From Curtobacterium sp. MCPF17_052 (GTDB lineage Bacteria; Actinomycetota; Actinomycetes; Actinomycetales; Microbacteriaceae), in NCBI RefSeq assembly GCF_003234085.1, contig NZ_QKSD01000002.1:1-64000 (forward strand): DNA of 64,000 bases, written 5' to 3'. The position numbers and the translations under genes were made by a program. The notes beneath the pieces are model-generated. The model made no database searches. It was not told the origin of the DNA and was given only the letters and a program-made list of their open reading frames with translations. Positions 17,102 to 25,438 of this stretch are shown here, in pieces (positions within the stretch are counted from its first letter, which is position 1; each line of letters begins with the position of its first letter).

Positions 17102-17140
17102 GCAACCAGGGTATCTGCGCGCGTCGGATAGCCTCGACCC
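17102..17140. promoter_or_regulatory. Divergent pair of leaderless promoters (def / DMT transporter)
   Basis: This 39-bp gap has TACCCT-N6-ATG toward def on the minus strand and TAGCCT (17129-17134)-N6-GTG toward the transporter on the plus strand. Neither gene has a Shine-Dalgarno sequence, so both mRNAs should be leaderless. Confidence 0.6.
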
Positions 17141-18055
17141 GTGACACCGGACCTGCCGATCCCCGACGTGGTGCAGAACCTGACCCCGTTCCAGGCGCTC
17201 ATGATCCCCGTCGCCCTCGTCGGCGCCGTGTTCCTGTCGCTCGGCGCGCAGTTCCAGAGCCGCGGGGTGCAGCGGGTGGAGGCGCGTCTCGGGCAGCAGT
17301 CGAAGGGGTTGACGGTCCGCCACGTCCTCGCGCTCCTCGGCAGCGGCAACTGGGTGCTCGGCACGCTGATGCTCGGTGCTGCGATCGTGCTCCAGCTCGT
17401 GAGCATCACCTACGCGCCGCTCATCGTCGTGCAGCCCCTCGGTGCCGTGGCCCTCGTGGTCACGACGTGGTTCTCGTCGCGGAGCTCGGGCGTCCCGCTC
17501 GGCACCCGGGCTCGCCGTGCCGTGTGGACGTGCATCGGTGGCGTCGGGTTGTTCGTGCTCATCGCCGCGCTCTACGGCCGCGAGAGCCCGATCGGCCGCG
17601 GGCAGCTCATCACGGTGCTGGTGGTCCTGGCGGTCGTCCTGACGCTCGTGGTGATCTCGTTCCGTCTGGTCGCCAAGCGGCGCAACGCGCTGTACTACAT
17701 CATCGGCGCGGGCATCCTCTACGGCTTCGTCGCCACCCTGGCGAAGGTCACGCTGAACCGCATCGTCAACGGCACCTTCGACTGGGTCACCGCCTTCGCC
17801 ATCGTCGGGGTCGTCGTCGCCTCGGCCGTCGGCGCGTACTTCGTGCAGAACGCCTACTCGAGCGGTTCGGCCGACCTCGTGATCGCGGGCCTGACGGTCG
17901 TCGACCCGATCGTCGCCGTCGGGATCGGTGTCATCGTCCTGGACGAGGCCGCCGGCGCTCCCGTCGGTGCCGGGATCGGCTTCCTCGTCGCCGGTGCGAT
18001 CGCGATCACCGGGGTGTTCCTCCTGGCGAAGCACCACCCCGACTCGCGACGGTGA
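17141..18055 (+). CDS. DMT superfamily (EamA/NIPA-like) membrane transporter
   Basis: 304 residues with about nine to ten membrane helices covering nearly the whole protein. Recognisable parts include FLSLGAQFQSRGV after TM1, the APLIVVQPLGAVALVVTT helix and the C-terminal VVDPIVAVGIGVIVLDEAA helix. DMT proteins export or import small metabolites; this branch resembles NIPA-like proteins, and the substrate is unknown. The GTG start fits the leaderless promoter. A palindromic terminator-like element follows the stop. Confidence 0.85.
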   Translation: MTPDLPIPDVVQNLTPFQALMIPVALVGAVFLSLGAQFQSRGVQRVEARLGQQSKGLTVRHVLALLGSGNWVLGTLMLGAAIVLQLVSITYAPLIVVQPLGAVALVVTTWFSSRSSGVPLGTRARRAVWTCIGGVGLFVLIAALYGRESPIGRGQLITVLVVLAVVLTLVVISFRLVAKRRNALYYIIGAGILYGFVATLAKVTLNRIVNGTFDWVTAFAIVGVVVASAVGAYFVQNAYSSGSADLVIAGLTVVDPIVAVGIGVIVLDEAAGAPVGAGIGFLVAGAIAITGVFLLAKHHPDSRR

Positions 18056-18060
18056 CGCCG

Positions 18061-18086
18061 GACGGGAGGCGCGCCTCCCGCCCGTC
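18061..18086 (+). terminator. Palindrome after the DMT transporter gene
   Basis: GACGGGAGGC runs straight into GCGCCTCCCG then CCCGTC, an 18-bp perfect palindrome (18063-18080) with outer partial pairing and a TCTCCC tail. It is one of the paired copies of the dispersed GGGAGGC motif. The remaining gap to 18250 holds only a TAGCGT hexamer (18174-18179), a possible -10 for the next gene. Confidence 0.6.
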
Positions 18087-18249
18087 TCCCTGCCCGCGTC
18101 CGACGCTCGGTGCCGTACCGGGGGATGACGCGGGTCCGCCGCGCGGCTGAGGCGGGCGGCCAGAGGGGTGCGGTAGCGTTCCGAACCGACCAGACCGGCG
18201 TACGACGACCACGCGCGCCGGCATTCGCGACGAGAGGACGACCCCCGCC

Positions 18250-19482
18250 GTGTCAGCAGACGCCACGACCGAGACGACCGACACCACGGCCGCCACCGGA
18301 GGGCGACGGCCGCTGCGGGTGCTCATCGCCGCCGACACCTTCGCGCCCGACGTGAACGGTGCCGCGACCTTCACCGAGGAGCTCGCCCTCGGCCTCGCCG
18401 CGCGTGGGCACGAGGTGCACGTCATCGCCCCGTCCTGGAACCGGTGGCACGCCGGGTCGTTCGACGAGGAGTACCGGGGCGTGACGCTCACGGTGCACCG
18501 CCTGGCCTCGTACCGGTGGCCCGCCCACGAGTGGTACCGCTTCGCCTGGCCCTGGACGGTCCGCAAGCACACCGCGCCGATCATCGCGGCGCTGCAGCCC
18601 GACGTCGTGCACATCCAGTCGCACATCGTCGTCGGCCGCGGTGTCGCCCGCGAAGCGCACGACCGGGGGATCCGGATCATCGGCACCAACCACTTCATGC
18701 CGGAGAACCTGCTCGAGTACACGCCGTTCGGCAAGCGCACGACGCCGCTCGCGCTGAAGATCGCCTGGGCGGACGCGGCGAAGACCTACCGGTTGGCCGA
18801 AGCGATCACCACACCGACCGAGCTCGCCGCCGACTACCTGCGTGACGCCATCGCCGGGCAGCCGGTGCTCGCGATCTCGTGCGGGATCGACGCCTCCCGC
18901 TACACGCCGGCGACCGGGCGTGCCGTGGTCAACGACATCGTCTTCGTCGGCCGGGTCGCGCCGGAGAAGAACCTCGACGTCATGGTCCGGGCCCTCCCGC
19001 TGCTGCCCGCCTCGCTCGACGCCCGCTTCACGATCGTCGGCGACGGCGACATGATCCCGAAGCTGACCGCCCTCGCGGAGGAGCTCGGGGTCGAGGACCG
19101 GGTCCGGTTCCTCGGGTTCGTGTCCGACGAGGTGAAGCTCCGGACGCTGACCGAGGGGTCCGTCTTCGTGATGCCGTCCACCGCGGAACTGCAGAGCATC
19201 TCCTCGCTCGAGGCGATGGCCTCCGGTCTGCCCGTCGTGGCGGCGGACTCGATGGCGCTGCCGCACCTGATCGACGGCAACGGGTACCTGTTCACCCCGG
19301 GCGACGAGCACGACCTCGCGGCGAAGCTCACCTCGGTGCTGACCGCGCCGGACGCCGAGTACCAGGACATGCGGCAGCGCAGCCTGACCATGATCGAGGC
19401 ACACGACATCAACCGCACGCTCTCGACGTTCGAGGCGCTGTATCGTGGGGAGCCGGTGGCCTCGGCCCCCGAGGGGCGGTAG
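18250..19482 (+). CDS. GT4 family glycosyltransferase (PimB/MgtA-like)
   Basis: A 410-residue retaining glycosyltransferase with GT-B fold. The N-domain begins LRVLIAADTFAPDVNGAATFTEEL, and the C-domain contains FVGRVAPEKNLDVM and the nucleotide-sugar E-x7-E motif within ELQSISSLEAMASGLPVV. It is similar in layout to actinobacterial mannosyl/glucuronosyl transferases acting on membrane lipids, so a cell-envelope glycolipid role is likely. GTG start with GAGAGGA upstream. Unusually, its last codons and stop (TAG at 19480-19482) lie inside the tRNA-Met gene. Confidence 0.88.
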   Translation: MSADATTETTDTTAATGGRRPLRVLIAADTFAPDVNGAATFTEELALGLAARGHEVHVIAPSWNRWHAGSFDEEYRGVTLTVHRLASYRWPAHEWYRFAWPWTVRKHTAPIIAALQPDVVHIQSHIVVGRGVAREAHDRGIRIIGTNHFMPENLLEYTPFGKRTTPLALKIAWADAAKTYRLAEAITTPTELAADYLRDAIAGQPVLAISCGIDASRYTPATGRAVVNDIVFVGRVAPEKNLDVMVRALPLLPASLDARFTIVGDGDMIPKLTALAEELGVEDRVRFLGFVSDEVKLRTLTEGSVFVMPSTAELQSISSLEAMASGLPVVAADSMALPHLIDGNGYLFTPGDEHDLAAKLTSVLTAPDAEYQDMRQRSLTMIEAHDINRTLSTFEALYRGEPVASAPEGR

Positions 19483-19547
19483 CCAAGCTGGTCAAGGCAG
19501 TCGGCTCATAACCGAACGATTCGCGGGTTCAAGTCCCGCCCGCCCTA
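19473..19547 (+). tRNA. tRNA with CAT anticodon, probably elongator Met
   Basis: The cloverleaf has acceptor GGGGCGG with CCGCCCT (one G-U pair), D-stem GCC/GGC, anticodon loop CTCATAA, and T-arm GCGGG-TTCAAGT-CCCGC. The outermost anticodon-stem pair is a G-A mismatch and the variable loop has six bases. CAT means Met, or Ile if the C is modified to lysidine; it lacks the look of an initiator. The first ten bases overlap the glycosyltransferase CDS, and the AI-2E gene starts two bases after the 3' end. Confidence 0.88.
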
Positions 19548-19548
19548 C

Positions 19549-20682
19549 GTGCACCTGCCGTCCAAGAAGCGCCCTCCCGAAGACACGAGTCACGCGCCCA
19601 CCCCGAACGTGATGTTCGAGGTGAGCCGGGCGGGCACGGGCGTGCGCGTGAACGCCTTCCGCATCGGGTTCATGGGTGCGATCGGGGTGCTCGTCGCGCT
19701 GCTGGCCGGCTCGCTCGTCCACGAGCTGAGCACGGTGCTCGTGTACATCGGCGTGGCGCTGTTCATCGCACTCGGCCTCGACCCACTCGTCACCCTGCTC
19801 GAGCGGTACATCCCGCGTTGGGCGGCGATCCTCATCGTGGTCGTCGTCGTGCTCGGGGCCTTCGTCGGCGTCGTCTTCGCGATCGTGCCGATCCTGGTGA
19901 ACCAGGCCACCAACCTGGTGCAGAACTTCCCGGAGATCGTCGGGGACATCTCGGAGCAGGGGTGGGTGCAGGACCTGGCGCGGCAGTTCGAGGGCTCGTT
20001 CGACGTCGACCACGCACTCGAATCCGCGCAGAAGTTCGTCGAGAACCCGGGCAACCTGCTCAGCCTCGGCGGCGGGATCCTGGCGGTCGGCACCGGCATC
20101 CTGTCGGGACTGACCGGTGCGCTCATCGTCATCATCCTGATGCTCTACTTCCTCGCCTCGATGCGCAGCCTGAAGACGATGGTCTACCGCTTCGTCCCGG
20201 CCTCACGCCGCGACAACTTCGTCGAGGTGAGCGAGCAGGTGACCTCGTCCGTCGGCCGGTACGTGGTCGGGCAGATCACCCAGGCCGGCATCAACGGTGT
20301 GCTCAGCATCATCTGGCTGCTCGTCATCGGGGCACCGCTGCCGGTGCTGCTGGCGTCCTTCGCGTTCCTCGGCTCGCTCATCCCGCTGGTCGGGACGCTC
20401 GGTGCGGCCGTCCTCATCTCGCTGCTCTGCTTCTTCGCGTCACCCGCGACGGCGCTGGCCGCAGCGATCTACTACCTCGTCTACATGCAGGTCGAGGCCT
20501 ACATCATCTCGCCGCGCATCATGTCGCGGGCGGTCCAGGTGCCGGGTGCGCTCGTGGTCATCGCCGCCGTCGCCGGTGCCACGATCGGCGGGGTGCTCGG
20601 CGCCCTCGTCGCGGTGCCGGCAGCGGCGTCGGTGATCATCATCGTGCAGAAGGTCATCTACCCGCGCCAGGAGCTCTCCTAG
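19549..20682 (+). CDS. AI-2E family transporter
   Basis: 377-residue membrane protein of the PerM/TqsA/YdiK family. It has paired N-terminal helices (residues about 40-90), a coiled periplasmic or cytosolic segment (QNFPEIVGDISEQGWVQDL), then the conserved core GQITQAGINGVLSIIWLLVIG and EAYIISPRIMSRAVQVPG. Members export autoinducer-2 or act as Na+/H+ antiporters; the specific role here is unknown. The GTG start lies two bases after the tRNA 3' end with no ribosome binding site; GTG-ATG at 19609-19612 is an alternative. Confidence 0.88.
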   Translation: MHLPSKKRPPEDTSHAPTPNVMFEVSRAGTGVRVNAFRIGFMGAIGVLVALLAGSLVHELSTVLVYIGVALFIALGLDPLVTLLERYIPRWAAILIVVVVVLGAFVGVVFAIVPILVNQATNLVQNFPEIVGDISEQGWVQDLARQFEGSFDVDHALESAQKFVENPGNLLSLGGGILAVGTGILSGLTGALIVIILMLYFLASMRSLKTMVYRFVPASRRDNFVEVSEQVTSSVGRYVVGQITQAGINGVLSIIWLLVIGAPLPVLLASFAFLGSLIPLVGTLGAAVLISLLCFFASPATALAAAIYYLVYMQVEAYIISPRIMSRAVQVPGALVVIAAVAGATIGGVLGALVAVPAAASVIIIVQKVIYPRQELS

Positions 20683-20879
20683 CACGCTCGGTCCGGCCTG
20701 CTCCGTGGTTCGGGCCGTGCGGTTCTCCACGGACATGGTGCGGATGGTTGCCGTTCCCAGTCGGCACCTGTCATGATGAGCGTGTCCTCCGGGACATCAC
20801 AATCGCATACCGATGGTCCCGAACGGGTCCTCCGCTGTACAGGTCGATGGGGAAGTCGCACCTGACGATCGGAGGAATC

Positions 20880-21380
20880 GTGACTGGGACAACGTCAGGA
20901 GTGCTCTACGTGCACTCCTCACCACGCGCGCTCTGCCCGCACGTCGAATGGGCAGCAGGTCGCGCGATGAACCGCGCCGTGAACTTCTCGTGGCTCGACC
21001 AGCCCGCACTCGACGGTTCGCGCCGCACCGAGTTCACCTGGTCCGGGCCGATCGGGTCCGGTGCGGCGATCGCCTCTGCGCTCCGCGGGTGGGAGCACCT
21101 GCGCTTCGAGGTCACCGAGGACGCGACGACCGACTCCGACGGCGGACGCTGGATGCACACGCCCGACCTCGGCGTCTTCTACGCGCAGACCGACGTCACC
21201 GGCAACATGGTGGTCCCCGAGGACCGCATCCGCTACGCGATGGAGATCGCCGGCAGCAACGCCCTCGAGCTGCACCGGGAGCTCCGGCTCGCGCTCGGGC
21301 AGGCCTGGGACGACGAGCTCGAGCCCTTCCGCCACGCTGCCGAGGGCAACCCCGTCGTCTGGCTGCACCGCGTCGGCTGA
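20880..21380 (+). CDS. DUF3145 family protein
   Basis: A 166-residue cytosolic protein matching the actinobacteria-specific DUF3145 family, visible from GVLYVHSSPRALCPHVEWAAGR at the N-terminus and the acidic, Trp-containing middle. Function is unknown. The GTG at 20880 is chosen because GGAGGAAT (20871-20878) sits just upstream and the family starts here; the open frame further upstream has no family match. It is followed by a terminator and the convergent FAS-II operon. Confidence 0.88.
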   Translation: MTGTTSGVLYVHSSPRALCPHVEWAAGRAMNRAVNFSWLDQPALDGSRRTEFTWSGPIGSGAAIASALRGWEHLRFEVTEDATTDSDGGRWMHTPDLGVFYAQTDVTGNMVVPEDRIRYAMEIAGSNALELHRELRLALGQAWDDELEPFRHAAEGNPVVWLHRVG

Positions 21381-21403
21381 GTGTCCACGTTCCTCCCGTC
21401 ACA

Positions 21404-21433
21404 CCGAACGCCGTCCTCCGGGGCGGCGTTCGG
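21404..21433 (+). terminator. Terminator after the DUF3145 gene
   Basis: Perfect 10-bp stem CCGAACGCCG / CGGCGTTCGG with a 10-base loop, 23 bases after the stop codon. Confidence 0.8.
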
Positions 21434-21618
21434 CGTTCCGGGCGGTGCACCGGTTGCGTGCGCCGGGGTGGACGCGCCCGATCCCTGTCGCCGAGCGGTC
21501 ACGTTCTGTCGGTTGCGGGCCTCCAGACCGACGGTTGGTGACCGGTCGGCGGGAGGTGGGCGGGGTGCCGTGACCGCACGGCGTGCGCCCGCAGAGCCCG
21601 GCCGGCCCCGGGCAGACG

Positions 21619-21651
21619 GGAGGCCCGCCCCGCGACGCAAGACGGGCCTCC
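21619..21651 (-). terminator. Terminator of the FAS-II operon
   Basis: GGAGGCCCG (21619-21627) pairs with CGGGCCTCC (21643-21651), 15 bases after the fabF stop on the minus strand. It is another paired copy of the dispersed motif; a single copy also lies at about 21514-21525. Confidence 0.7.
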
Positions 21652-21666
21652 GGGCCGGAACGTGGA

Positions 21667-22911
21667 TCAGACCGAACGGAACGCCACCACGGCGTTGTGC
21701 CCGCCGAAGCCGAACGAGTTGCTCACTGCGAGCAGGTCCCCCTGGGGCAGGTCGCGCGGCGCGGTCGCGACGTCCATCACGATCTCCGGGTCCTGCTCCG
21801 TGAGGTTGATCGTCGGTGGGGCGACCCGGTTCTCGAGCGCGAGGACGGTGAAGACCGCCTCGATCGCGCCGGCCCCACCGAGCAGGTGCCCGGTCGACGC
21901 CTTCGTGGCGGACACGACGACGGAGTCGAGGTGGTCGCCGAAGACACGACGCATGGCGTGGTACTCGGCCACGTCGCCGACCGGGGTGGAGGTCGCGTGG
22001 GCGTTGACGTGCGCGACGTCCTCGCGGCTGGCGTCGGCGTGCTCGAGCGCCATGATGACGGCACGGGCGGCCGCGGAACCCTCGGGGTCCGGTGCGGTGA
22101 TGTGGAACGCGTCCGAGGTGATGCCGGACCCGGCGACCTCGGCGTAGATGTGCGCACCGCGGGCCTCGGCGTGCTCCTTGGTCTCGAGGATCAGCGCAGC
22201 GGCACCGTCGGCCAGCACGAAGCCGTCGCGTGTGACGTCGTAGGGACGGGAGGCGGTCTCGGGGGAGTCGTTCCGGCGGGACAGCGCCTGCATCGCGGCG
22301 AACGCGGCCAGCGGCAGCGGGTGCAGCGCGGCCTCGGCGCCACCGGCGATGACGATGTCCGCATCGCCGAACGCGACGTGGCGGTACGCCTCGGCGAGCG
22401 ACTCGGTGCTCGAAGCGCACGCGGACAGGTAGGTGCGGGCACCACCACGGGCGCCGAACTCCATCTCGATGGCGGCGGCGGGACCGTTCGCCATGAGCAT
22501 CGGGACGGTCATCGGCAGGACACGACGGGGACCGCGCTCACGCAGGGTGTCCCACGCGTCGAGCAGCGTGTTGACGCCGCCGATGCCGGTGGCCCAGTCG
22601 ACGATGAGACGCTCCGGGACGACGGTCTCGCCGTCGATGCCGGCGTCGGCCCAGGCCTCACGTGCGGCGATGAGTGACAGCTGCGACGAGGGGTCCAGGC
22701 GCTTCGACTCGGGGCGGGTGAGCTGGTCGGTGACGAAGCGGCGCGCCTGGCCGGCGAACTCGACGGGGAGCTCCAGCTCGGCGTAGCGCGGGTCTTCGAT
22801 GCGGGTGACACCGGACTCGCCGGCGAGCAGCGCCGCCCAGGATTCCTTGGCGGTCGCAGCGAGGGGACTGATCGCACCGATCCCGGTGACGACGACGGTT
22901 CTCTTGGTCAT
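21667..22911 (-). CDS. fabF: 3-oxoacyl-ACP synthase II (KAS II)
   Basis: Elongates acyl-ACP with malonyl-ACP in type II fatty acid synthesis. The 414 residues carry the Cys-His-His triad: Cys165 in SACASST, His305 in NAHATSTPVGD and His342 in STGHLLGGAG. The glycine-rich C-terminal loop SNSFGFGGHN is present. It is the last gene of the fas operon and is separated from acpP by a 14-bp hairpin. Start ATG is preceded by a purine-rich GAAAGAACCG stretch. Confidence 0.95.
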   Translation of the reverse strand: MTKRTVVVTGIGAISPLAATAKESWAALLAGESGVTRIEDPRYAELELPVEFAGQARRFVTDQLTRPESKRLDPSSQLSLIAAREAWADAGIDGETVVPERLIVDWATGIGGVNTLLDAWDTLRERGPRRVLPMTVPMLMANGPAAAIEMEFGARGGARTYLSACASSTESLAEAYRHVAFGDADIVIAGGAEAALHPLPLAAFAAMQALSRRNDSPETASRPYDVTRDGFVLADGAAALILETKEHAEARGAHIYAEVAGSGITSDAFHITAPDPEGSAAARAVIMALEHADASREDVAHVNAHATSTPVGDVAEYHAMRRVFGDHLDSVVVSATKASTGHLLGGAGAIEAVFTVLALENRVAPPTINLTEQDPEIVMDVATAPRDLPQGDLLAVSNSFGFGGHNAVVAFRSV

Positions 22912-22942
22912 GAACGACGGTTCTTTCTGCGAGGGACAAGAC

Positions 22943-22987
22943 GAGCGCCGCGGGCCATGACTCGAGGGTCAGCGGCCCGCGGCGCTC
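22943..22987 (-). terminator. 14-bp attenuator hairpin between acpP and fabF
   Basis: GAGCGCCGCGGGCC (22943-22956) pairs perfectly with GGCCCGCGGCGCTC (22974-22987). On the minus strand it sits just after the acpP stop and before fabF. It would reduce fabF relative to acpP or protect the acpP mRNA 3' end. Confidence 0.8.
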
Positions 22988-22999
22988 AGGAAGCTCGTT

Positions 23000-23248
23000 T
23001 CAGGCCTGGGCCTTGACGATGAAGTCGACGGCGTCGCCGACGGTCTTGAGGTTCTTGACCTCTTCGTCGGGGATCTTGACGTCGAACTTCTCTTCGGCGT
23101 TCACGACGATGGTCATCATCGAGATGGAGTCGATGTCGAGGTCGTCGGTGAACGACTTGTCTGCGGCGACGGTGTCGGTAGCGATACCGGTCTCGTCGTT
23201 GATCAGCTCGGCCAGGCCGGCGAGGACTTCTTCGTTGGACAGGGCCAT
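23000..23248 (-). CDS. acpP: Acyl carrier protein
   Basis: 82-residue carrier of growing acyl chains. The phosphopantetheine site is Ser41 in DLDIDSISMM. The protein is acidic and helical, of standard length, ending EEVKNLKTVGDAVDFIVKAQA. AAGGAG lies just before the ATG. A TAGGCT hexamer about 40 bases upstream suggests an extra promoter, and a hairpin follows; both would raise its level above its neighbours. Confidence 0.96.
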   Translation of the reverse strand: MALSNEEVLAGLAELINDETGIATDTVAADKSFTDDLDIDSISMMTIVVNAEEKFDVKIPDEEVKNLKTVGDAVDFIVKAQA

Positions 23249-23288
23249 GAGTGTTCTCCTTGAGGGGGGTGTCGTTTGACCGTGGGAC

Positions 23289-23294
23289 AGCCTA
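23289..23294 (-). promoter_or_regulatory. Possible internal -10 box for acpP
   Basis: TAGGCT on the minus strand, 41 bases before the acpP ATG within the 83-bp fabH-acpP gap. No clear -35 is visible. Confidence 0.4.
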
Positions 23295-23331
23295 GGGCAC
23301 GGGCACTGCCCGCGCCCGGAGGCGCGTGGGA

Positions 23332-24414
23332 CTAGGGGAGGACGACCACCTGCGCGCCGAACACGAGTCCGGCGCCGAAACCGATCTGGAGGGCGAGTCC
23401 GCCCGACAGTTCCGGGTGCTCGGAGAGCAGGCGGTGCGTGGCGAGCGGGATGCTCGCGGCGGAGGTGTTGCCGGTGGTGGTGATGTCGCGCGCGATGGCC
23501 ACCGTGTCCGGGATGCCGAGCTGCTTCGCGAACTCGTCGATGATCCGGATGTTCGCCTGGTGCGGCACGAACGCCGAGAGCTGGCCGGCACGGACGCCGG
23601 CGGCCTCGAGTGCCTGACGAGCGACCTTGACCATCTCCCAGACCGCCCAGCGGAACACCGTCTGACCGGCCTGACGCATTGTCGGGCGGGGCGCGCCCGC
23701 GGCCCACTCCTTGTAGGTCGCGGTCATGCCGATCGCATCCCACTTCGAGCCGTCGGAGCCCCAGATGCTCGGGCCGATGCCGGCGAACTCGCTCGGACCG
23801 ACGACCGCCGCCCCCGCCCCGTCCCCGAGGAGGAACGAGATCGAGCGGTCGGTCGGGTCGACGACGTCGCTGAGTTTCTCGGCGCCGATGACGAGCACGT
23901 GGTCGGCGATGCCGGACTTGATGAACGAGTCGGCCTGGGCGATGCCGTACGCGTACCCGGCGCACGCGGCGCTGATGTCGTACGCGGCGGCCGGTGTGGC
24001 ACCGATCCGCTCGGCGAGCAGCGAGGCCAGCGACGGCGTGGCGACCGAGTGCGTCACGGTCGCGACGAGCACGACACCGATCTGGTCGGGCGTCAGGCCG
24101 GACTTCGCGATCGCCTCGCGCGCGGCCGTCTCGGCCAGGTCCACCGCTTCGACGTCGTGTCCGGCTCGCATCCGGGTCAGGATGCCGGTGCGCTGGCGGA
24201 TCCACTCGTCGGAGGAGTCGATCGGTCCGATCAGGTCCTCGTTCGGGACCGTGTTCTCGCCGCGCGCGGCACCGAAGGCGAGGATGCGGGTGAACTCGTG
24301 GCCACGCCGCTGGGCGAGGACCGGCCGGACGCCGGACGGGAGGCCCGTGGGTGCGTCGGTCCTGCTTGCGTCGTCGGTGCTGCCGGCGTCGGTGGTGCTG
24401 CTCGTGTCGGTCAT
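23332..24414 (-). CDS. fabH: 3-oxoacyl-ACP synthase III (KAS III)
   Basis: Condenses acyl-CoA primers with malonyl-ACP to start fatty acid synthesis; in relatives it favours branched primers. The 360 residues have the triad Cys151 (AACAGYAYG), His285 (VPHQANIRI) and Asn316 (TTGNTSAAS). The first 40 residues (Ser/Thr/Asp-rich, then GLPSGVRP) precede the usual FabH start and contain a copy of the dispersed motif (24337-24347). An internal start would remove them, but the ATG at 24414 overlaps the fabD stop, supporting the long form. Confidence 0.95.
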   Translation of the reverse strand: MTDTSSTTDAGSTDDASRTDAPTGLPSGVRPVLAQRRGHEFTRILAFGAARGENTVPNEDLIGPIDSSDEWIRQRTGILTRMRAGHDVEAVDLAETAAREAIAKSGLTPDQIGVVLVATVTHSVATPSLASLLAERIGATPAAAYDISAACAGYAYGIAQADSFIKSGIADHVLVIGAEKLSDVVDPTDRSISFLLGDGAGAAVVGPSEFAGIGPSIWGSDGSKWDAIGMTATYKEWAAGAPRPTMRQAGQTVFRWAVWEMVKVARQALEAAGVRAGQLSAFVPHQANIRIIDEFAKQLGIPDTVAIARDITTTGNTSAASIPLATHRLLSEHPELSGGLALQIGFGAGLVFGAQVVVLP

Positions 24415-25355
24415 CGGGTGCCCTCGGTGCTGTCGGCGGCGGCGCTCTGGAGCAGCTCGACCGCGGCGGGCAGGTCGTCCGGCGTCTTGATCGCCACGGT
24501 CGGCGTGCCCCGGAGTCCACGCTTCGCCAGACCGACGAGCGCACCGGCGGGAGCGAGCTCGATGATGCCGGTGACGCCGGCCTGCTGGAACGAGGTCATC
24601 ACGGCGTCCCAGTGCACGGGGCTGGCGATCTGGCGGACCATGAGGTCGACGAAGTGACGGCCGTCCTCGACCCGGGAGCCGTCGGCGTTGGTCCAGAGCG
24701 GCAGGGTCGGGTCCTGCACGGCGGCAGCGGCGGCGACGGGGGCGACCCGGTCCACCGCGGTGGCCATGAAGCGGGTGTGGAACGCTCCCGCGACCGCGAG
24801 CGGGATGACCCGGGCCTTCGCGGGAGGCTGCTCGGCCAGACGGGCGATGGCGTCCGCGGAACCGGCGACCACGGTCTGCCCGCCGCCGTTGTGGTTCGCG
24901 GCGGTGAGCCCGAGGGACTCGAGTGCGGCGGTGAGCTCGTCGGTGTCGCCGCCGAGGACGGCGGCCATCGAGGTCGGCTCGAGTGCGGCGGCGGCCGCCA
25001 TCGCCCGGCCACGCTCGGTGACCAGCGAGACGGCGTCGCTCGGCGTGAGGACCCCGGCGACTGCGGCAGCGGTGAACTCGCCCACCGAGTGACCGGCGAC
25101 CCCACCGACCAGGTCACGACGGCCGTCGGCGAGGAGTGCGTCAGCGGTCACGAGCCCGGCGGCCACGATGAGCGGCTGCGCCAGCGCGGTGTCCTTGATG
25201 GTGTCGGCGTCGGAGTTCGTGCCGTGTTCGGCCAGGTCGACGCCGATCGCCTCGGACCACTGCCCGACTCGGTCACGGACGGCGGAGTCCTCGAGCCAGG
25301 GGGCGAGGAATCCGGGGGTCTGGGAGCCCTGTCCGGGCGCGACGACGACGATCAC
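24411..25355 (-). CDS. fabD: Malonyl-CoA:ACP transacylase
   Basis: Loads malonate from CoA onto ACP. The 314-residue product starts at GTG 25355 (IVVVAPGQGSQTPGF). It has Ser90 in GHSVGEF, Arg115 in TERGRAM, and His193 in AGAFHTRFM. GGGAGGA lies upstream of the start. The open frame beyond 25355 is a shadow of the regulator region. First enzyme gene after fasR, in the order known from Streptomyces. Confidence 0.95.
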   Translation of the reverse strand: MIVVVAPGQGSQTPGFLAPWLEDSAVRDRVGQWSEAIGVDLAEHGTNSDADTIKDTALAQPLIVAAGLVTADALLADGRRDLVGGVAGHSVGEFTAAAVAGVLTPSDAVSLVTERGRAMAAAAALEPTSMAAVLGGDTDELTAALESLGLTAANHNGGGQTVVAGSADAIARLAEQPPAKARVIPLAVAGAFHTRFMATAVDRVAPVAAAAAVQDPTLPLWTNADGSRVEDGRHFVDLMVRQIASPVHWDAVMTSFQQAGVTGIIELAPAGALVGLAKRGLRGTPTVAIKTPDDLPAAVELLQSAAADSTEGTR

Positions 25356-25387
25356 CGCACAATCCTCCCGGTCGGGGTTCCCGGCAC

Positions 25388-25438
25388 CCGTGTGGACTCC
25401 CCACACGGATTCCGCGGAAGCCTTGTAGGAACCCCTAC
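25388..25438. promoter_or_regulatory. Inverted repeats between fasR and fabD
   Basis: Two elements lie in and around the 79-bp gap. CCGTGTGG-ACTCC-CCACACGG (25388-25408) is a perfect 8-bp inverted repeat, and GTAGG-AACC-CCTAC (25425-25438) is a shorter one touching the fasR stop. The region is locally AT-richer. It is the natural place for a fab promoter and FasR binding; which repeat is the operator cannot be decided by eye. Confidence 0.5.

Noticed and set aside
21381..21618. Possible gene between DUF3145 and fabF
   Set aside because: Contains a terminator, a single motif copy and G/C-rich spacer; no ORF with a ribosome binding site or family pattern.
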